The notes: generated by a model from the sequence alone, not told the origin. A DNA stretch of 64,000 nt from Tricholoma matsutake (GCA_026075535.2 AP026544.2:4278001-4342000); one strand, 5' to 3'. Positions 22,354 to 34,063 are shown, counted from the first letter of the stretch. Numbers and translations are program-made.

Positions 22354-23948
22354 ATGAAGTAATCAACTGGATTATAGGACTCAGCTTTATTGGCTTGTCC
22401 TGTTCCAGCAATATTGTGTGCTCGGAAGTTCATCTACACTGGCTCAGTCTGCGACATATGTCCACTGCATTCCGCACTATTCTCAATAATCACCCCAACC
22501 CTTTTGTAAATTTTGACATCGAATTTGACAACAATGTGGCCTCTCATAAAGTACCAGCTGTCAAAACATTCCTCTGCTTTGGGCGATGGCTGGATCTGAT
22601 AGACAATTTACCGATTTCGAACATAGCACTACATCTGTTGATATTGGAATCAGACAATCATCGCACATTGATGCATACTGTAACAACCAAGGAAATATTT
22701 GACATGTTCCAGGGAAGGCAGGTTTTCAATGCCTTGACTGAGCTTTGCATTGAAATTAGATCACCATTCACGCATTTCATCACCCTTCCTGCATTCCCAA
22801 ACCTCAACCACCTGTACCTTGTGATGAGGGGAGCCCCTGCCTGCATCTTGAGGCAGCTCAGCACACATCAGACAACCCCTGTCAGATATCAAATTGAGCT
22901 GCCTAGACTTAAACGCCTTGTTGTCGATACCGATGGCGTCAGACAGGTGTTATTTGGAAAGCTTCTGTCTGTCACAGTCCTGACAATGTGCTGTACAAGC
23001 ATGCACAGCATTGCAGAGTATAACTCTACTCTTTACCATTCTCTGGTGGGCACAGAGTACATGTTCACAAACTTCCGTGCTATCTCAAAAAACCTGACCA
23101 ATGTTGAAATCTCTGTCAAGGCAAATTGGCTGTGCGATCTTGGGACACTCCATTTACCTGTCACCACCAAACTCCTTATTCATGCAGCAGGTCACTACCA
23201 TGCTAGTCCCTTACTTCCTATGGTCAAGATAGATGCTCCCCTGTTGGAAATAGGGCACTTTTATCTAACTGATACTCATTGCATCGATTTTCCTGCCAGC
23301 ACTTTCCAATCATCTATCAAACATGTCACCATCATGACCCTGAGTCTGGCTGCACCTCAGCCCGGGCTCTATGCATCCACACCTTGGACCTTCTACAACT
23401 GCTTAGTTTCATTCCCTCAATTGGAGGACACCATCATTGCTGTTCATGGCATTGAACTTACCCCAATGAATTTACCGCAAATCAAATGGCCCAAGCTTAA
23501 GAAACTTGCCCTTGCCCTCGAGCCTGGAATCGCAAACCTTGTGTCTCACATTTATCTTCCCTCTATACAACGAGCTTGCATTATATTCCCAGAATGGTGC
23601 ACAGAGTTGCTCTGGCTAGAGAACTATTTTTCTGGAAATGAGAATGATGGGTTAGAGTTGAATGAGGTGGAGGACTTTGGGGGCACCAATACCACAGACT
23701 CGGAGTTGGACCATGTAGATGAAGGCAGTGCTCTACCAGAGCAGGATCATGATTCTGAAAATGGGAGCAATGACCAAAATGTTGACGAGGTGCTCACCCA
23801 CGTTAGTGTTGGGGTGCTGTTATGTTACAAGGAAGAGATGGATTCCTTTGCCCATCATTTTCCACACACACCTCTGGCCAATTGCTTGAATCCACAGCAT
23901 CCGGACCAATATCACTTTGACATGGTTCCACTTGATATATTTCAATAA
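22354..23948 (+). pseudogene. F-box/LRR-like gene, copy 2, 5'-truncated
   Basis: A single long frame, with Met at 22395, runs to TAA at 23948 (517 codons). It parallels copy 1 through VFNALTELCIEIRSP, RYQIELPRLKRLVVD, DLGTLHLPVTTKLLIHAAGH, CLVSFPQLEDTIIAVHGIEL, WPKLKKLALALEPGIANLVS and an acidic S/D/E-rich tail, then ends PLDIFQ. Copy 1's leader extends upstream of 22354 but here element DNA intervenes, so the natural N-terminus and promoter are gone (found inverted at 19950-20000). The body has no stop. It may be an intact frame without its start rather than a long-dead gene. Confidence 0.6.
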
Positions 23949-24059
23949 TTATAAAACATGTAATAGTCATAGCATTTCTTGGAGATCATAGTACTAATGT
24001 TATGTACATACAAATACAATGTCTTGGAATGCAGCGTGCACCATTAGACCGGAACCAGT

Positions 24060-25340
24060 CAAACTAAGAACAGCTTATTGAATGGTCATCCCTCTTGTTG
24101 TTGGCCTGGAGCAAATCACTGGCTGGCAAGAAGAAATGAGACTGAGAGCTCGTTGTTGTCAATGAAAGGGAGCCGCGTTCCAAAAACCAAGATGCAGAGA
24201 TGAACTCGACGTGGTTGCATCGAGTACCCAACTTGAAGAACAACAATCCCTGTTGTTCTATGAAGGAAAACATCAGCCCACAATGAGTGCCTATGGCACC
24301 ACACCCTGCAGTTTCAACGGGCTGCGTACCTGTTACCGCCAATGCCTATGCGTTCAAGAATGTGTATTGTTCCCTCTAATGGTCCCCGAATGGCCGTCTC
24401 CTCGATTCCTCCGCAAGTCTGCGAGGAATCGCCTTCTCGCCATCTTGCCAACATCGAGTCGTGCCAGAATGACAAGTTAAGTTTTTCTGTAAAGAAAAAT
24501 GTCAGCAATCGATGGACAGTGCCCCAGGCACTATCCCCAGGCAAACAGGTAAAGTATTTACCTGTTACCCCACGACCTACATGCCCAAAAGCATGCTACA
24601 ATTCCATATACGGCCCCCACTTGGCCGTATCTTCAATCCATCCGATTCGCATTGCCGCTGTCTGGACAGGGCGGAGCTGTGCCAGATCAACACTGAACAT
24701 GGATCTGTAAATGAAAGCATCAGCAGACGACGGACAGTGCCCAGGGCATACATGCAAGTAACGAGCTTACCAGTATTCCAAGCCCTAACGCATCCCCGGA
24801 TGTGTTACCAACCCTCAAACGACCCTCAAAGGGCCATATCGTCCATCAATCTGCGATTTTCCATGAAATTGCATGGTTGTCTTCGTCGTCTTGATGGTGC
24901 CAAACCTGGCCAGAGCAATGATACTCGTTGTTCTGGAACAAAAATCATCAACAAACGATGGGTGGTGCATCCAGCACCACCCTCCTCTACTCAAACGAGG
25001 AACTTACCTCATTCCCAGCAAACCTTGCACTCAAAAGTGCGCATCAGCACACTTTACAGACCCATAATGGCCGTATCTTCTACCCAACTGCGATTCCCTG
25101 TGAATCCGCGTAACCGAAACCTTCCCAGACCCTCAGTGGCCATATCCTCAAGCATCCAGCGAATCCATGAAGATTTGTGTGGCCTCCATCTCGTTGATGA
25201 TGCCAGGCTTTTCCAGAACGAAGAAAATGAAGTTCTAGAAAGGAAAAGGTCAGGAAACGACAGACAGTCCCCATGGCACTGTCCCCTTCAGCCCAGGTAA
25301 CAGACTTACCTGAAACCCAAACACTAATATGTTCAAAAAC
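24060..25340 (-). repeat. Tandem array of five intron-exon-like units
   Basis: On the minus strand five similar units follow each other with donors at 24329, 24561, 24770, 25007 and 25309. Inferred introns are 24258-24329, 24487-24561, 24715-24770, 24933-25007 and 25235-25309 (72, 75, 56, 75 and 75 nt). Each has GTAAG/GTAC-type donors, an internal G-rich hairpin (for example GGGTGGTGCTGGATGCACC, or ACAGTGCCATGGGGACTGT) and a pyrimidine-plus-AG acceptor. The segments between share a GGCC(G/A)TATC(T/C)TC core (plus-strand reading). The 'exons' give no continuous open frame, so coding is doubtful. CpG is well preserved. Confidence 0.6.
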
Positions 25341-25569
25341 ACATGATGAACGTGCATATGACCCCCACACGGCCGTATCACTCAATGTCCCGCTTTCCCA
25401 TTGATGGATGTGGAATCCTGGCCTTGATGTGTCGAGACAGAGTTGTAGTGATGCAGTAAGTGTGATACGTTCAATTGTGAACATTACATGCAGTGGTGGT
25501 GGTGATGGTGATGGTAGAGCTACTAGTAGGAGTGGAGAGGAGGGAGGGGTGTCAGCGGCGTCAATGGTG

Positions 25570-25731
25570 GTGGTTGTTCGAGCTAAAAGTTCAAATTGAG
25601 CCATGAGACTTACTTTCCATTTGGGTCCAAAATCCACATGTCAGAAGAACCCGCTGACTTTGAAAATCTGTAGGGGCTGACTTTCAAAAAAAGGTTATTT
25701 GACACCTGTGTTAACCGTTACATTTTGATGG
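25570..25731. mobile_element. Right-end remnant of composite hairpin element
   Basis: From GTTCAAATTGAGCCATGAGA through TGTAGGGGCTGACTTTCAAA to CATTTTGATGG this matches 17750-17892 and 55640-55786. It continues after the inserted element at 26529 with CATTTTGATGGCATGTTC and fades near 26560. Confidence 0.7.
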
Positions 25732-26528
25732 AGGTACGACAACTTTAGTACTATTAGGTTATTGAGTTATTCAGTCCGGGATTCCGAATCACTATTTTCA
25801 TGTTGAATCACTATTTCTTCGAACTAGATTGCAATTTCTGTAATGATTGCATTACAGCCAGTGTCACGGCCACACTCCGGGGTCCTGACAACGTTCGTGA
25901 GTCGTGACTTGATGATTTTGAACCAAGAACTTCAACATCACTAACCTATGAGTAAAATAAATAGATAAACATGGGGGAAAAACTTACCTATGACATTAGT
26001 ATTTGGAGCCTTCGGAATGCAAATGATGATGTTCATGAGGTCAATTAAATAGGGTGCAACATGCAACACCCATCACTGCCACGAAGACAAGACCATGCAC
26101 AGAGGACCTATGTGCTACCAACAGACACAGGACCACACAGCATCGCTTCAAGTGCATGGGACAGCGACTCCCCGGTATGAGCCAAATTTTTATTACTTAG
26201 TTAGACTTGGAAAATGTTTGCCCACCCCTTTGCATTTGCGCAAGGGGCTTTGCTTAATATACCTCAATACTGAGCACTCTAATCTGTTAACTAGAATGTA
26301 CAACCAAAACATTACTGAAATCAGACAAAAATCAGAAAACTCGAAATCAACCTAGCCATAATGACTTATGTAGAGCTTAATTTATGGACTCATCCGGGGT
26401 CCTTCTGATCCTTCTCTCCTCTCAATATTTCGGTGTCACACAATTGCTTTGATCACAAAGAAAATAGTGATTCGGAAGTTCCGGGCTGAATAGCCAAATA
26501 GCTGAATGTTACTAAAGTTAGTAGTACT
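25732..26528. mobile_element. 797-bp TIR element with 11-bp TSD (MULE-like?)
   Basis: It is flanked by perfect 11-bp repeats CATTTTGATGG (25721-25731 and 26529-26539). The two related elements at 17.88 and 55.78 kb have this sequence once, i.e. the empty site. The ends are inverted: CTTTAGTACTATTAGGTTAT and TATTCAGTCCGGGATTCCGA on the left match the reverse complement of the last 85 bp. TSDs of 9-11 bp suit Mutator-like elements. An 86-codon frame (26095-26355) has no recognised similarity. Confidence 0.8.
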
Positions 26529-26559
26529 CATTTTGATGGCATGTTCGTCGGGTTATTAA

Positions 26560-27376
26560 TGGGTGACTTCCCATAGGATTTAGAAACCTAGATTATTTTC
26601 CAAACTATAAAACACGGTGCCAGGTCGGAGTGTGAATTGAGAGATCCATGTTGAGATGAGAATGCGGCCAAAGATGAGCGGAGCATGCCGATGTCATGAT
26701 TCTGCTAGATTTGGGTGAGGCTGACATCACTTAGCCGTCGGGGATGGAAAAAAAGGTTTAGAAAGGAAATTTATGACTGGAAGAGGGGGGGAGACCCCTC
26801 GTTCAGATTCAAAGTTTACAACGCCTTCGGAGTGCGAAGTATTTTCCGGGGGTCTCAGGGAGCCCTCGCGTATCACCCATCAGCTCGGCAAACGCGATTT
26901 GAAGCCAAAATCTATGCTTCCAGACCCTACAGGAAGTCATCCAATATAAGGACGAGCAAGATCTTGGAGTCTACACTCGATCTGTCTAGTTCGATCCCAT
27001 CAAATGAAGGAAGAGAACATCCGCCACTTTGCAAGAACCATTTGCGCTTGCCACCGCTGCTCAGCCTGAGCGACATCAAGCTGACACTAGACAGATCGAG
27101 TCTTCCCTCCGAGCAAGAGGCTTCAGTGGTGATGGGCAATCCCTGCCAAAGAAATGTCGCATTACGTAATACGCTTAAAGCCAATTTTGATGGCAAATCA
27201 CAATGTACGGAGGTGCATACCTGCGCCTCATCCTAATTCTACTTCTTTAAGCTCATTTCTAGGGCTAAACATACTTAACGGAAGGCTGTCTATCTTATTA
27301 TGGTAAAATATGTTGTACATGTGTCAGGGTGGACCTACTTCGGACCGAATCAGCAATGTTCGTTGGCACGGAGGCT
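26560..27376. other. CpG-rich unassigned region
   Basis: Composition changes to host-like, CpG-containing DNA. A 173-codon plus-strand frame (26715-27236) is not recognised. An inverted pair ACTCGATCTGTCTAGT (26975) / ACTAGACAGATCGAGT (27086) lies inside it. No domain can be supported. Confidence 0.35.
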
Positions 27377-28149
27377 TTACTCCATATCGGTATCAGTATC
27401 ATCGCCCCAATTTGGCCCGCTGTGCTCGACAGCCATCGCCACGTCGCCGGCACCCACGCTCCCAGCGCTACAGTCCTCTAATTTTCGCCCACTCTCGTTG
27501 AACCTGGTAACTGCTGCACGCAATATCTCGAGCCTAGACAACTTAACACCACACTTACTCTTCACCGGGATTAATGATGCCTCTGAACCCCATGTACCGT
27601 GCCAATCTAGCTGAGCATCAATAGCTGCAACATTGAGATTTTTCTCGTGAATCTCCTCGACGTTTAAGACGACTACCAGATTATTCATCATCTCTTCATG
27701 TGCATCTTTCTTCTGCTGTCGAGCTGCATCACCAACATGTTTCTTTTCTACATGGGCTTGGTCGTATGCGATCTGCTTCTGCCGATTACCCTGTTCCAAC
27801 TGGCTGGAATCAAGGCCGCGTGCTTTGGATCGAACGTATCGATGGTCATCAGGTAATAGTGTTTCCATATACTTCGCGGTGTTGTTGCGCTTATACATTG
27901 TTTTCCCGTTGTAGTACAACAGTGACATATTCCCGTCATCTCGTGCTGCTCGTATCTTTCAGCCCTCTCCTCTAGCTTTTCCATCTCCTTCTCTGTCCTA
28001 TCACTGGTATTCTCCTTGTCAGAGCTTGTGCCTGCACTTTTCAGTACCGATGCACTCTGAGCCTTTTGCAGACCAGATATTTGGGCAGCAGTTCTTCGTT
28101 TTTTGGATGGTCGCCATCGAAATAGATCTCGTATTTTTCCCATATACAA
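27377..28149 (-). pseudogene. Internally deleted copy of a repetitive KDZ-like agaricomycete ORF
   Basis: The minus strand opens MGKIRDLFRWRPSKKRRTAA with a charged S/T/K/E stretch (to about 27960), which resembles the N-terminus of a widespread repetitive agaricomycete ORF. Within a short distance the frame changes and reads Y-N-G-K-T-M-Y-K-R-N-N-T-A-K-Y-M, LEQGNRQKQIAYDQAHVEKK, NVAAIDAQLDWHG and CGVKLSRLEILRAAVTRFN, which resemble that family's C-terminus. The large middle is missing, so this looks like a deletion derivative. Assignment to KDZ-type transposons is from memory of the family and is tentative. CpG is preserved, suggesting a recent arrival or less silencing. Confidence 0.45.
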
Positions 28150-29551
28150 TTGAGGATGTAATGCCCAAGTATAGCATGTGTGTTTTTTTCGTGAAGGCTT
28201 TGGGATGTCGCGTCGCGTCGCGTCAAGTAAGTTATATAATCAAAATGTGTTCTTACGAGATGTGTGATGTGTTAATTAATTGGCATTATACTGGCATGGT
28301 TAATCTGGTGTCTACTACTTCTTCTACTGCCTATTCAATATTTTTTCAGGGCATTTCAAGAGTGATAACAAGCATGGTTTATGTGCGTAGCTCTTGTCGC
28401 GCGCGTTAATTAGATTACGTAACACGTGTTTATGGGTCAATTTAGAGTTACACTTTTCCCAGTTTCTCACACCAGATTGGTGTGATCTAGGAGTCTGATA
28501 TGCGTCTAATTTACATTTTGTTTGTAATGTACAGAGAAAAATGCCAGATTTCGGTCTGAAGCTACATCACACATGTGCAGAACACACATACAACAATCAC
28601 TTTTTACACTTATGCTCTGTACAATACATATAAAATCAATTTCTAAATATATTACTCCACTAAAACCTATCGCGAAAGTGTGTGGTTAAAGCTGGGGAAA
28701 GTTTTGCCATAAAATGTGTGTCGTTTTGCGGATGGGAACTTTGCCTGCGGAGTTTTAATTTGGCATGGATTGCCCATCACCAGCTTCAGATCTTCTGATC
28801 ACGGACGTACAACTCCCACGGGTGGGGGGGTACCGCCACACGGCTCTGATGGCAAATGAGTCGGAGAGCAATTCGCCATCAATTCGGCAACAGAACGTCC
28901 TCTCAGTCGCCGGTAGGGGATGGATACTATAACGCGTCTTGCTGAGGCGACGCGATGTGTTGGAAGCGACCGCCATAACTTCAACATGCACGCCAACTAA
29001 CACTGTATATAGTGTATCCACACTCTCTCCTCATGTCCATAACTCTCTGTCAAATAGTTCAATGAAGGAGAATGCTCAATCAGCCTCAAATGGAGTTCTT
29101 TGCAATATATGTTACGAGCGCCTTGATCAAGGCAATTCCTCTTCCTCTAATACTTTAATTCAACATCAAAAAAGTAATAAATGTCGCCTAAAGTTTGCGG
29201 GTAAGCTTTTGTCAATCATAGTACTAACCTGTTAATGATCATTCTTTAGACCATATTCTTGCTGAGAGAACTCAAACGAGCTCGTCATACACAACTGATC
29301 TACAACCCGGCGCCTGTGCCGTTTACATTGCCTGCTTATGTTCATTATAATTCTTACATCCAGCCACAAACTGATGTTTTTCATTGCTTTCTGCCGAGCT
29401 GTGCCGACCATGGGAAAGTGATGTGTTGGCCAGGCACACATTTGGATCTGATGTCCGCCATCGGTGGATCTGTGACCTCTTGAGGACGAGTCCGAGGTAG
29501 TCTCCGGTAGCTGACCTAATATATCAGATGATAAGTCGATCTGATTGATAT
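28150..29551. other. CpG-rich region without a confident gene
   Basis: It contains short frames only. One on the plus strand (28939-29235) includes VLCNICYERLDQGNSSSSNT followed by H-Q-K-S-N-K-C, a C-x2-C...H...C pattern that could be a zinc-finger exon. Another (29259-29483) is unassigned. Introns may hide a gene here, but I could not build a consistent model. Confidence 0.3.
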
Positions 29552-29576
29552 AAGTCCGAGGTACGAGGACTCATAA
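29552..29576. repeat. Small terminal-type hairpin AAGTCC...GGACTCATAA
   Basis: AAGTCCGAGGTACGAGGACT followed by CATAA. The same arrangement closes the composite elements at 17929-17943 and, with a rearranged loop, 55807-55828. It may mark the end of a third copy whose body is lost. Confidence 0.4.
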
Positions 29577-30594
29577 TAGGGTCGGAACTTTTGGTTCAGC
29601 ATGCCCTTCCTGCCATATATAGTAATTTAACATCACGTGCTCTATCATGTTTCCGCAGACAACTCAAAAAATCATATTTCCTACGATGTTAGCAGTTTAC
29701 AGATCAAGTACGACGACGTTTTGTGGTTGCGGGTTGTGGTACTTGCTTTGCAACTTCTGCATGACCAATTCTTAGGTACAATGTCGTATTTCATGCACTC
29801 GCGGTGATACTGACCCAGATTGATCAGCAGCTCAGAGGTTTCTTTTCATGACGACTCCCACATGCACCAAGATCAAATCTCCTTGTCTTGCGGACACGCC
29901 GACCTCGAGGCTCGACTTGCGAAATGCCGGAATCGCGCTCAGCTTGGCAGGGTTTTGACGCACGGTGGATGTCGAGGTTTTTGTGTCCGCCTGTACCAAC
30001 TCGGATGTCACTTCCACAGTCTGGACACGGAAGCGTGCTTTCCGCCGTAAATTCGCCAGTCGTTCTAAAGGACGCGTTACATCAACCTCTGCATCTACAT
30101 ACCGACACTCACTTTTTTTTCTTCGGCATTTTCAACAGTTGTGTCGGTTGGTACAAAATTTTTATTAGGTATTAATTATCTACAACGGCTTCCTATGGGG
30201 GGAGGGTATGACGTTTGAACCCATCTCATGTGTAATTAAGCTGTCTGACGGCCCGCCGCCGTCTGAATACACAAGTCGGAACTTTTTTTCTGCCCCAGAA
30301 CCCCCCCCAACCCAGGGTCCGGGATTCCCGTTCCGCCATCCCCTTAGGCTACTGCCAGCCTCAGGTGACGCCCAGCTTTTTTGCCCTCGGCCTCGGCCAG
30401 CTTACGGCTTTGAGCCGAGCCGTGCACATGTACTGCCAGGGAATTGTCAACTGTCTTGAACATCCAGTGTCATGATTGGTTCATTCAGAAATTGTAATAT
30501 ACATACAGAGCTAGATATAGGAAGATGCGATAAGCAGGCCGCAATTGGTTGCGGTATTGCCGGTTGCGACACGACCACGGAGACGACGATAAAT
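29577..30594. other. CpG-rich spacer downstream of the methyltransferase gene
   Basis: No supported gene. 30278-30370 (AACTTTTTTTCTGCC and TTCCCGTTCCGCCATCCCCT) is related to the short element at 15.59-15.69 kb. Confidence 0.35.
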
Positions 30595-32498
30595 TCAAAG
30601 CTTTGTGCAAACAAGCTGGCTAAAAAAGCCTCTGGCTGTTTGGAAAACTTCCTGAATCTTCCATCCAGCTGCCTCCGTCATTTCCTTGAACTCCCCCAAT
30701 GTTCGTTCTTGGCTATTGAACATTAAGGTCATGGCAAGATCGAGCGAGTACATGGCTGCATTTGCTTCGCCCAAGTTAGCGAGGAGCGGCGCTGGGGGCA
30801 TCGGATGGACCACCCGTTTAATTCCTGCCGCAGTCTGTGTGTCAGGACACGCGTGAGGAACAAGCTGATCAGCGATGATGAGTTTGCAATGAGGTGGTGC
30901 TGCCGCGTGAAGGTGCTTCAGGACGTGGATGATTTCATTGGTGGGCCAGTTGTGCGTGACGTGACGCATGAAGAAGACTGCAGGTTTATTAACGAGGTGG
31001 GAGGGCTGAGCCTCGCGAAAGTCGTGAGCTGAATAGGTATTATTCATTGCAAGCAAATACAGTGAATTTCGGTGTACCTAGCAGGGTGACTTGTCCAGAA
31101 TCGATCATTCTACTTTTTTCCTGGCTGCCAAGCCAAGTCTGATGAATATGTGGATAGGAAGTTTGACTTGGAGCGATAGAAGTTATTAAAACAAGATACG
31201 AACGGGAGTGGTAACCTGCTGAATTGTCTGGTCGCGATCTTGAACCATAAGTTTGACATGGGGTGCTATTTGTGCAATTGCAAATACTTCAGTACCATCA
31301 CCACCACCGACATCAACTATTAGAGAACCCTCAGGAAGTGAAGGCCAGTCGAAGCCTGGATAAGAGAAGTTCACCACTGGTCAGGAATCAGGGATGTTAA
31401 CGACATACCCAAAGCATGTACTTCCGTGGGCTGCAACCTGTTCCAAGCTCCCAAAGCCGATTGGAAACGCTGCAGAGACCCAGGATATTTGTTTAAGAAA
31501 TCCCAAAAGGTTCCGTCGAATTGCATGGCTTTCTGGAGAGCTGTCATCGAGTAGTCGTTGGCGATGACAAGCTCAGGAAGGCATGCGGAAGATTTGAAAT
31601 AGATATCGGTGCTGTGCAACACACGGAATAAGTAGGAGCAAAAAGGCAGAGATAGAAACGTGGGGACTACGTCTGCTCTACGAAAGCAGCGATGCCGTTA
31701 GTGTCCAGATATTTGTCGCCCACTACATCGTTAAAACCAGCTGGGCTCTCGACCTTCTTACTGTGCAGTCGAGATGAATCACAAGAGGTAGAAAAAAAAG
31801 GGTAACACAAACCGTGTCATAGAAAGAATTTTGCTCCTTGCCTTGCCAGTATCCATAGCGGACGATATTCGATTGTTCGCGAATACATTAGGTTCCACCT
31901 GGATCGTGGTGAGATATTCAATGTGTGCATGATAGCTTCTGAATTGAGTCAGACCTCCTTAAAAATATAGTGTGTAGCGAGGAGACGTAGAACACGACCT
32001 GATTTGTTGACTTAAGGTTGGCTTTGAGAAAATCGTAGGCTGGGTGCCTACCAATTATGCTAGGTTCAACCTTGGCTTGGGTAGCAATGTCTTTGATATG
32101 CATGCCCTTGGGCCCAGCTTCACGAAATAACTCGACAATGCCTGTTTCCGAAGCGATGCGCAGCGCGCATGGAACGTGGTACTGGACACCGACCGCGATA
32201 TTAGCGTCATTCAAACAAATATAACGGGACGTACAGCATTTGCACGATCGCGCAGCACGAGATTAGGTAACTTGAGGGTAGCTACCAGTTGAGAGGCGGC
32301 TGATGTCGCGAGCGTAGACGCACGGATAACGTCGGGTTGAAGTGTGAATGTTTCTCGTGCGTCAGTGGGTTCACAGAGATCATCAATGGTTGGATGGGTC
32401 ACGCCTTGTTCATATGCAAGCCGCTCGATTGCGTCGACGTTTTCTGTGATTATCTGGACAAGCTGGCGTAGGTAGGAGATATCTGTGCTTTGAGACAT
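30595..32498 (-). CDS. S-adenosylmethionine-dependent O-methyltransferase (plant-type family 2), intact
   Basis: Predicted to transfer a methyl group from SAM to a hydroxyl of a small, probably aromatic or secondary metabolite; the substrate cannot be told. Nine exons join in frame (minus): 32235-32498, 32052-32181, 31955-31998, 31813-31898, 31671-31760, 31409-31611, 31216-31355, 31078-31120, 30595-31028. They give 477 residues, about the family's usual length. The N-terminal dimerisation/winged-helix part holds PSIIGRVLRLLATHYIFKE and EPNVFANNRISSAMDTGK. The SAM site is LIVDVGGGDG. FFMRHVTHNWP holds the histidine at the catalytic-base position, and ADQLVPHACPD follows. All introns are GT-AG, 49-95 bp. 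The start is Met 32498 (MSQSTDISYL) because the family begins there; Met 32552 is in frame. It has no stops and normal CpG: the clearest functional gene of the window. Confidence 0.9.
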
Positions 32499-33429
32499 AA
32501 TGATAGACTGAAGAACTGGGGGGTCGACATGACTAGACTCGGAGTTGCTCAACTTATGGATTCTCGGTTGCGCCGGCCATGGATTGCCAATTTAGTCTTT
32601 GTTTTGTCTCATGGCTGCACTCCGCTGATCGGACTGTTGACTTGGTTCTCCTAGTATGAGCTGTTCAAAATGCATGAACTGGCATAGAATTCATAGCATA
32701 GTCAGAACTGATCGTCAGAAAGTTTGAGGGTGTTTAGTGGACATCTTGGGTTACTTGTTTGCTAATAGCAGGGACAGTGGTTTCCGCCGATGGACGCTAT
32801 CACCGCAGAGATCTAGAAAGGATAACCACATGGTCAGAGTTCGTGAATCTCATTCTCATGGTGTCGTCATCCGAGCCGTGTGAAAGCGTGTCCAGCTTGC
32901 TCGCTTTGAATGCAGCCGTATCTCAGCACATTCAGAATGGTATCTGATCCGTGGGGTTGATGATACATCATAGTGGGGGTGCACGTCCAGAGAGAAATAT
33001 GAATAAGTGAGTGATTGTGCCCACGATTTTTGGAACACATATTACTTGCGCTGTGAAGGCCGATGCTTGCCATGTCCAAGTTCGGGGGAGGGAGATGTTT
33101 TGCGTGTAGAATATTAATTCTGACGCATGCGATGGTGTTTCGATCTTTTCTCAACTTCCGCATAGCAGCTCGCGTTTCTCTTTCTCCCTGTTTCTGGATC
33201 TGGCTCGTGCATCAAGTTTTTCGCTTATCTTAGACCATTGCATACAGTACATGGCGAGCGATTCAGCACAGCCGGGAGCACAGAGTATCGACGCACCATG
33301 GCAGGGTTCGTCTTCAGAGGGCTGAACCGACTGGTCCAGCACACCGGCTACACAGCCAGAGCTTCGTTTGCATCTGACCTACAATTTGTAAACCTCAGAT
33401 AGATCCAAAACTGATTTGAGTAAATTTCA
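32499..33429. other. Upstream region of the methyltransferase, no second gene supported
   Basis: It contains the presumed promoter (minus-strand gene). No clear TATA box was identified. Two short minus-strand frames (33151-33342 and 32867-33163) are unrecognised. CpG-rich throughout. Confidence 0.4.
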
Positions 33430-33437
33430 ATACAAAC

Positions 33438-34063
33438 TAGGGTTGCCGAAGTTCAGTTTGGTCCGGTTCTTGGCACTTTTTGCCGAACCGTGAACTGAAC
33501 TTTGAAGAACCGAACTGAGAACAGAACAGGAAAGAACCAGTTCTCAACGGTTCTGTTCAGTCCGGTTCGAAGTTCGAAGTTACTGTGGTGAACTGAGATA
33601 AAAAAACAAAAAATATGCTACGTACCCATTTCCGCACACCAGACGAGCCCAATGACGTGTCGAAAGCCTACTCGCAGACCCCGGAAGTCGGCACTCTTGT
33701 TATCTCCGACTTCCAGGAATGGAAGGAGCAAGAACGGGCTTGAGGGCTTGTTTAGCGAGAGGAGTACTAGTGATGGACGATGGATTAACATCGTCCAACG
33801 CGGCTGGCTAGTCACCAACCGCGACGCGTCATCAATGTGACATGACACGTGATGTAGAAGATCGCGTTTCTTGAGGTTGGTGTGGGTGATAGAGCAGCTC
33901 TTGGAGGACTGATCCCTTCAAGCTCCATTGCACCCCAATTGAGTTCTAGCATGCACAAGATGTAATTACTGCCCATTTCAGCGCCCCCCTAATCCCTCAA
34001 AAAGTTCGGTTCTACTGGTTCTGGTTCTTTCCATCAGTTTGGAATTGAACTTCGGCAACCCTA
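33438..34063. mobile_element. 626-bp hAT-like MITE, 8-bp TSD ATACAAAC
   Basis: Flanked by ATACAAAC at 33430-33437 and 34064-34071. The ends are inverted: TAGGGTTGCCGAAGTTCAG on the left and, in reverse complement, TAGGGTTGCCGAAGTTCAA on the right. Subterminal arrays of GAACCGAAC / GTTCGGTTC words fill both sides. There is no transposase. It shares TAGGG ends, an 8-bp TSD and a word-array layout, but not the word itself, with the elements at 4.3 and 13.3 kb. Confidence 0.85.

Noticed and set aside
31377..31408. A 32-bp intron 6 in the methyltransferase gene
   Set aside because: Too short, and it gives residues not found in the family. Acceptor at 31356 gives a 53-bp intron and the expected G-F-D-W-x-S-L-P sequence.
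32499..32552. Met at 32552 as the methyltransferase start
   Set aside because: The family begins close to the sequence at Met 32498; the 18-residue extension resembles nothing in the family. It remains possible.
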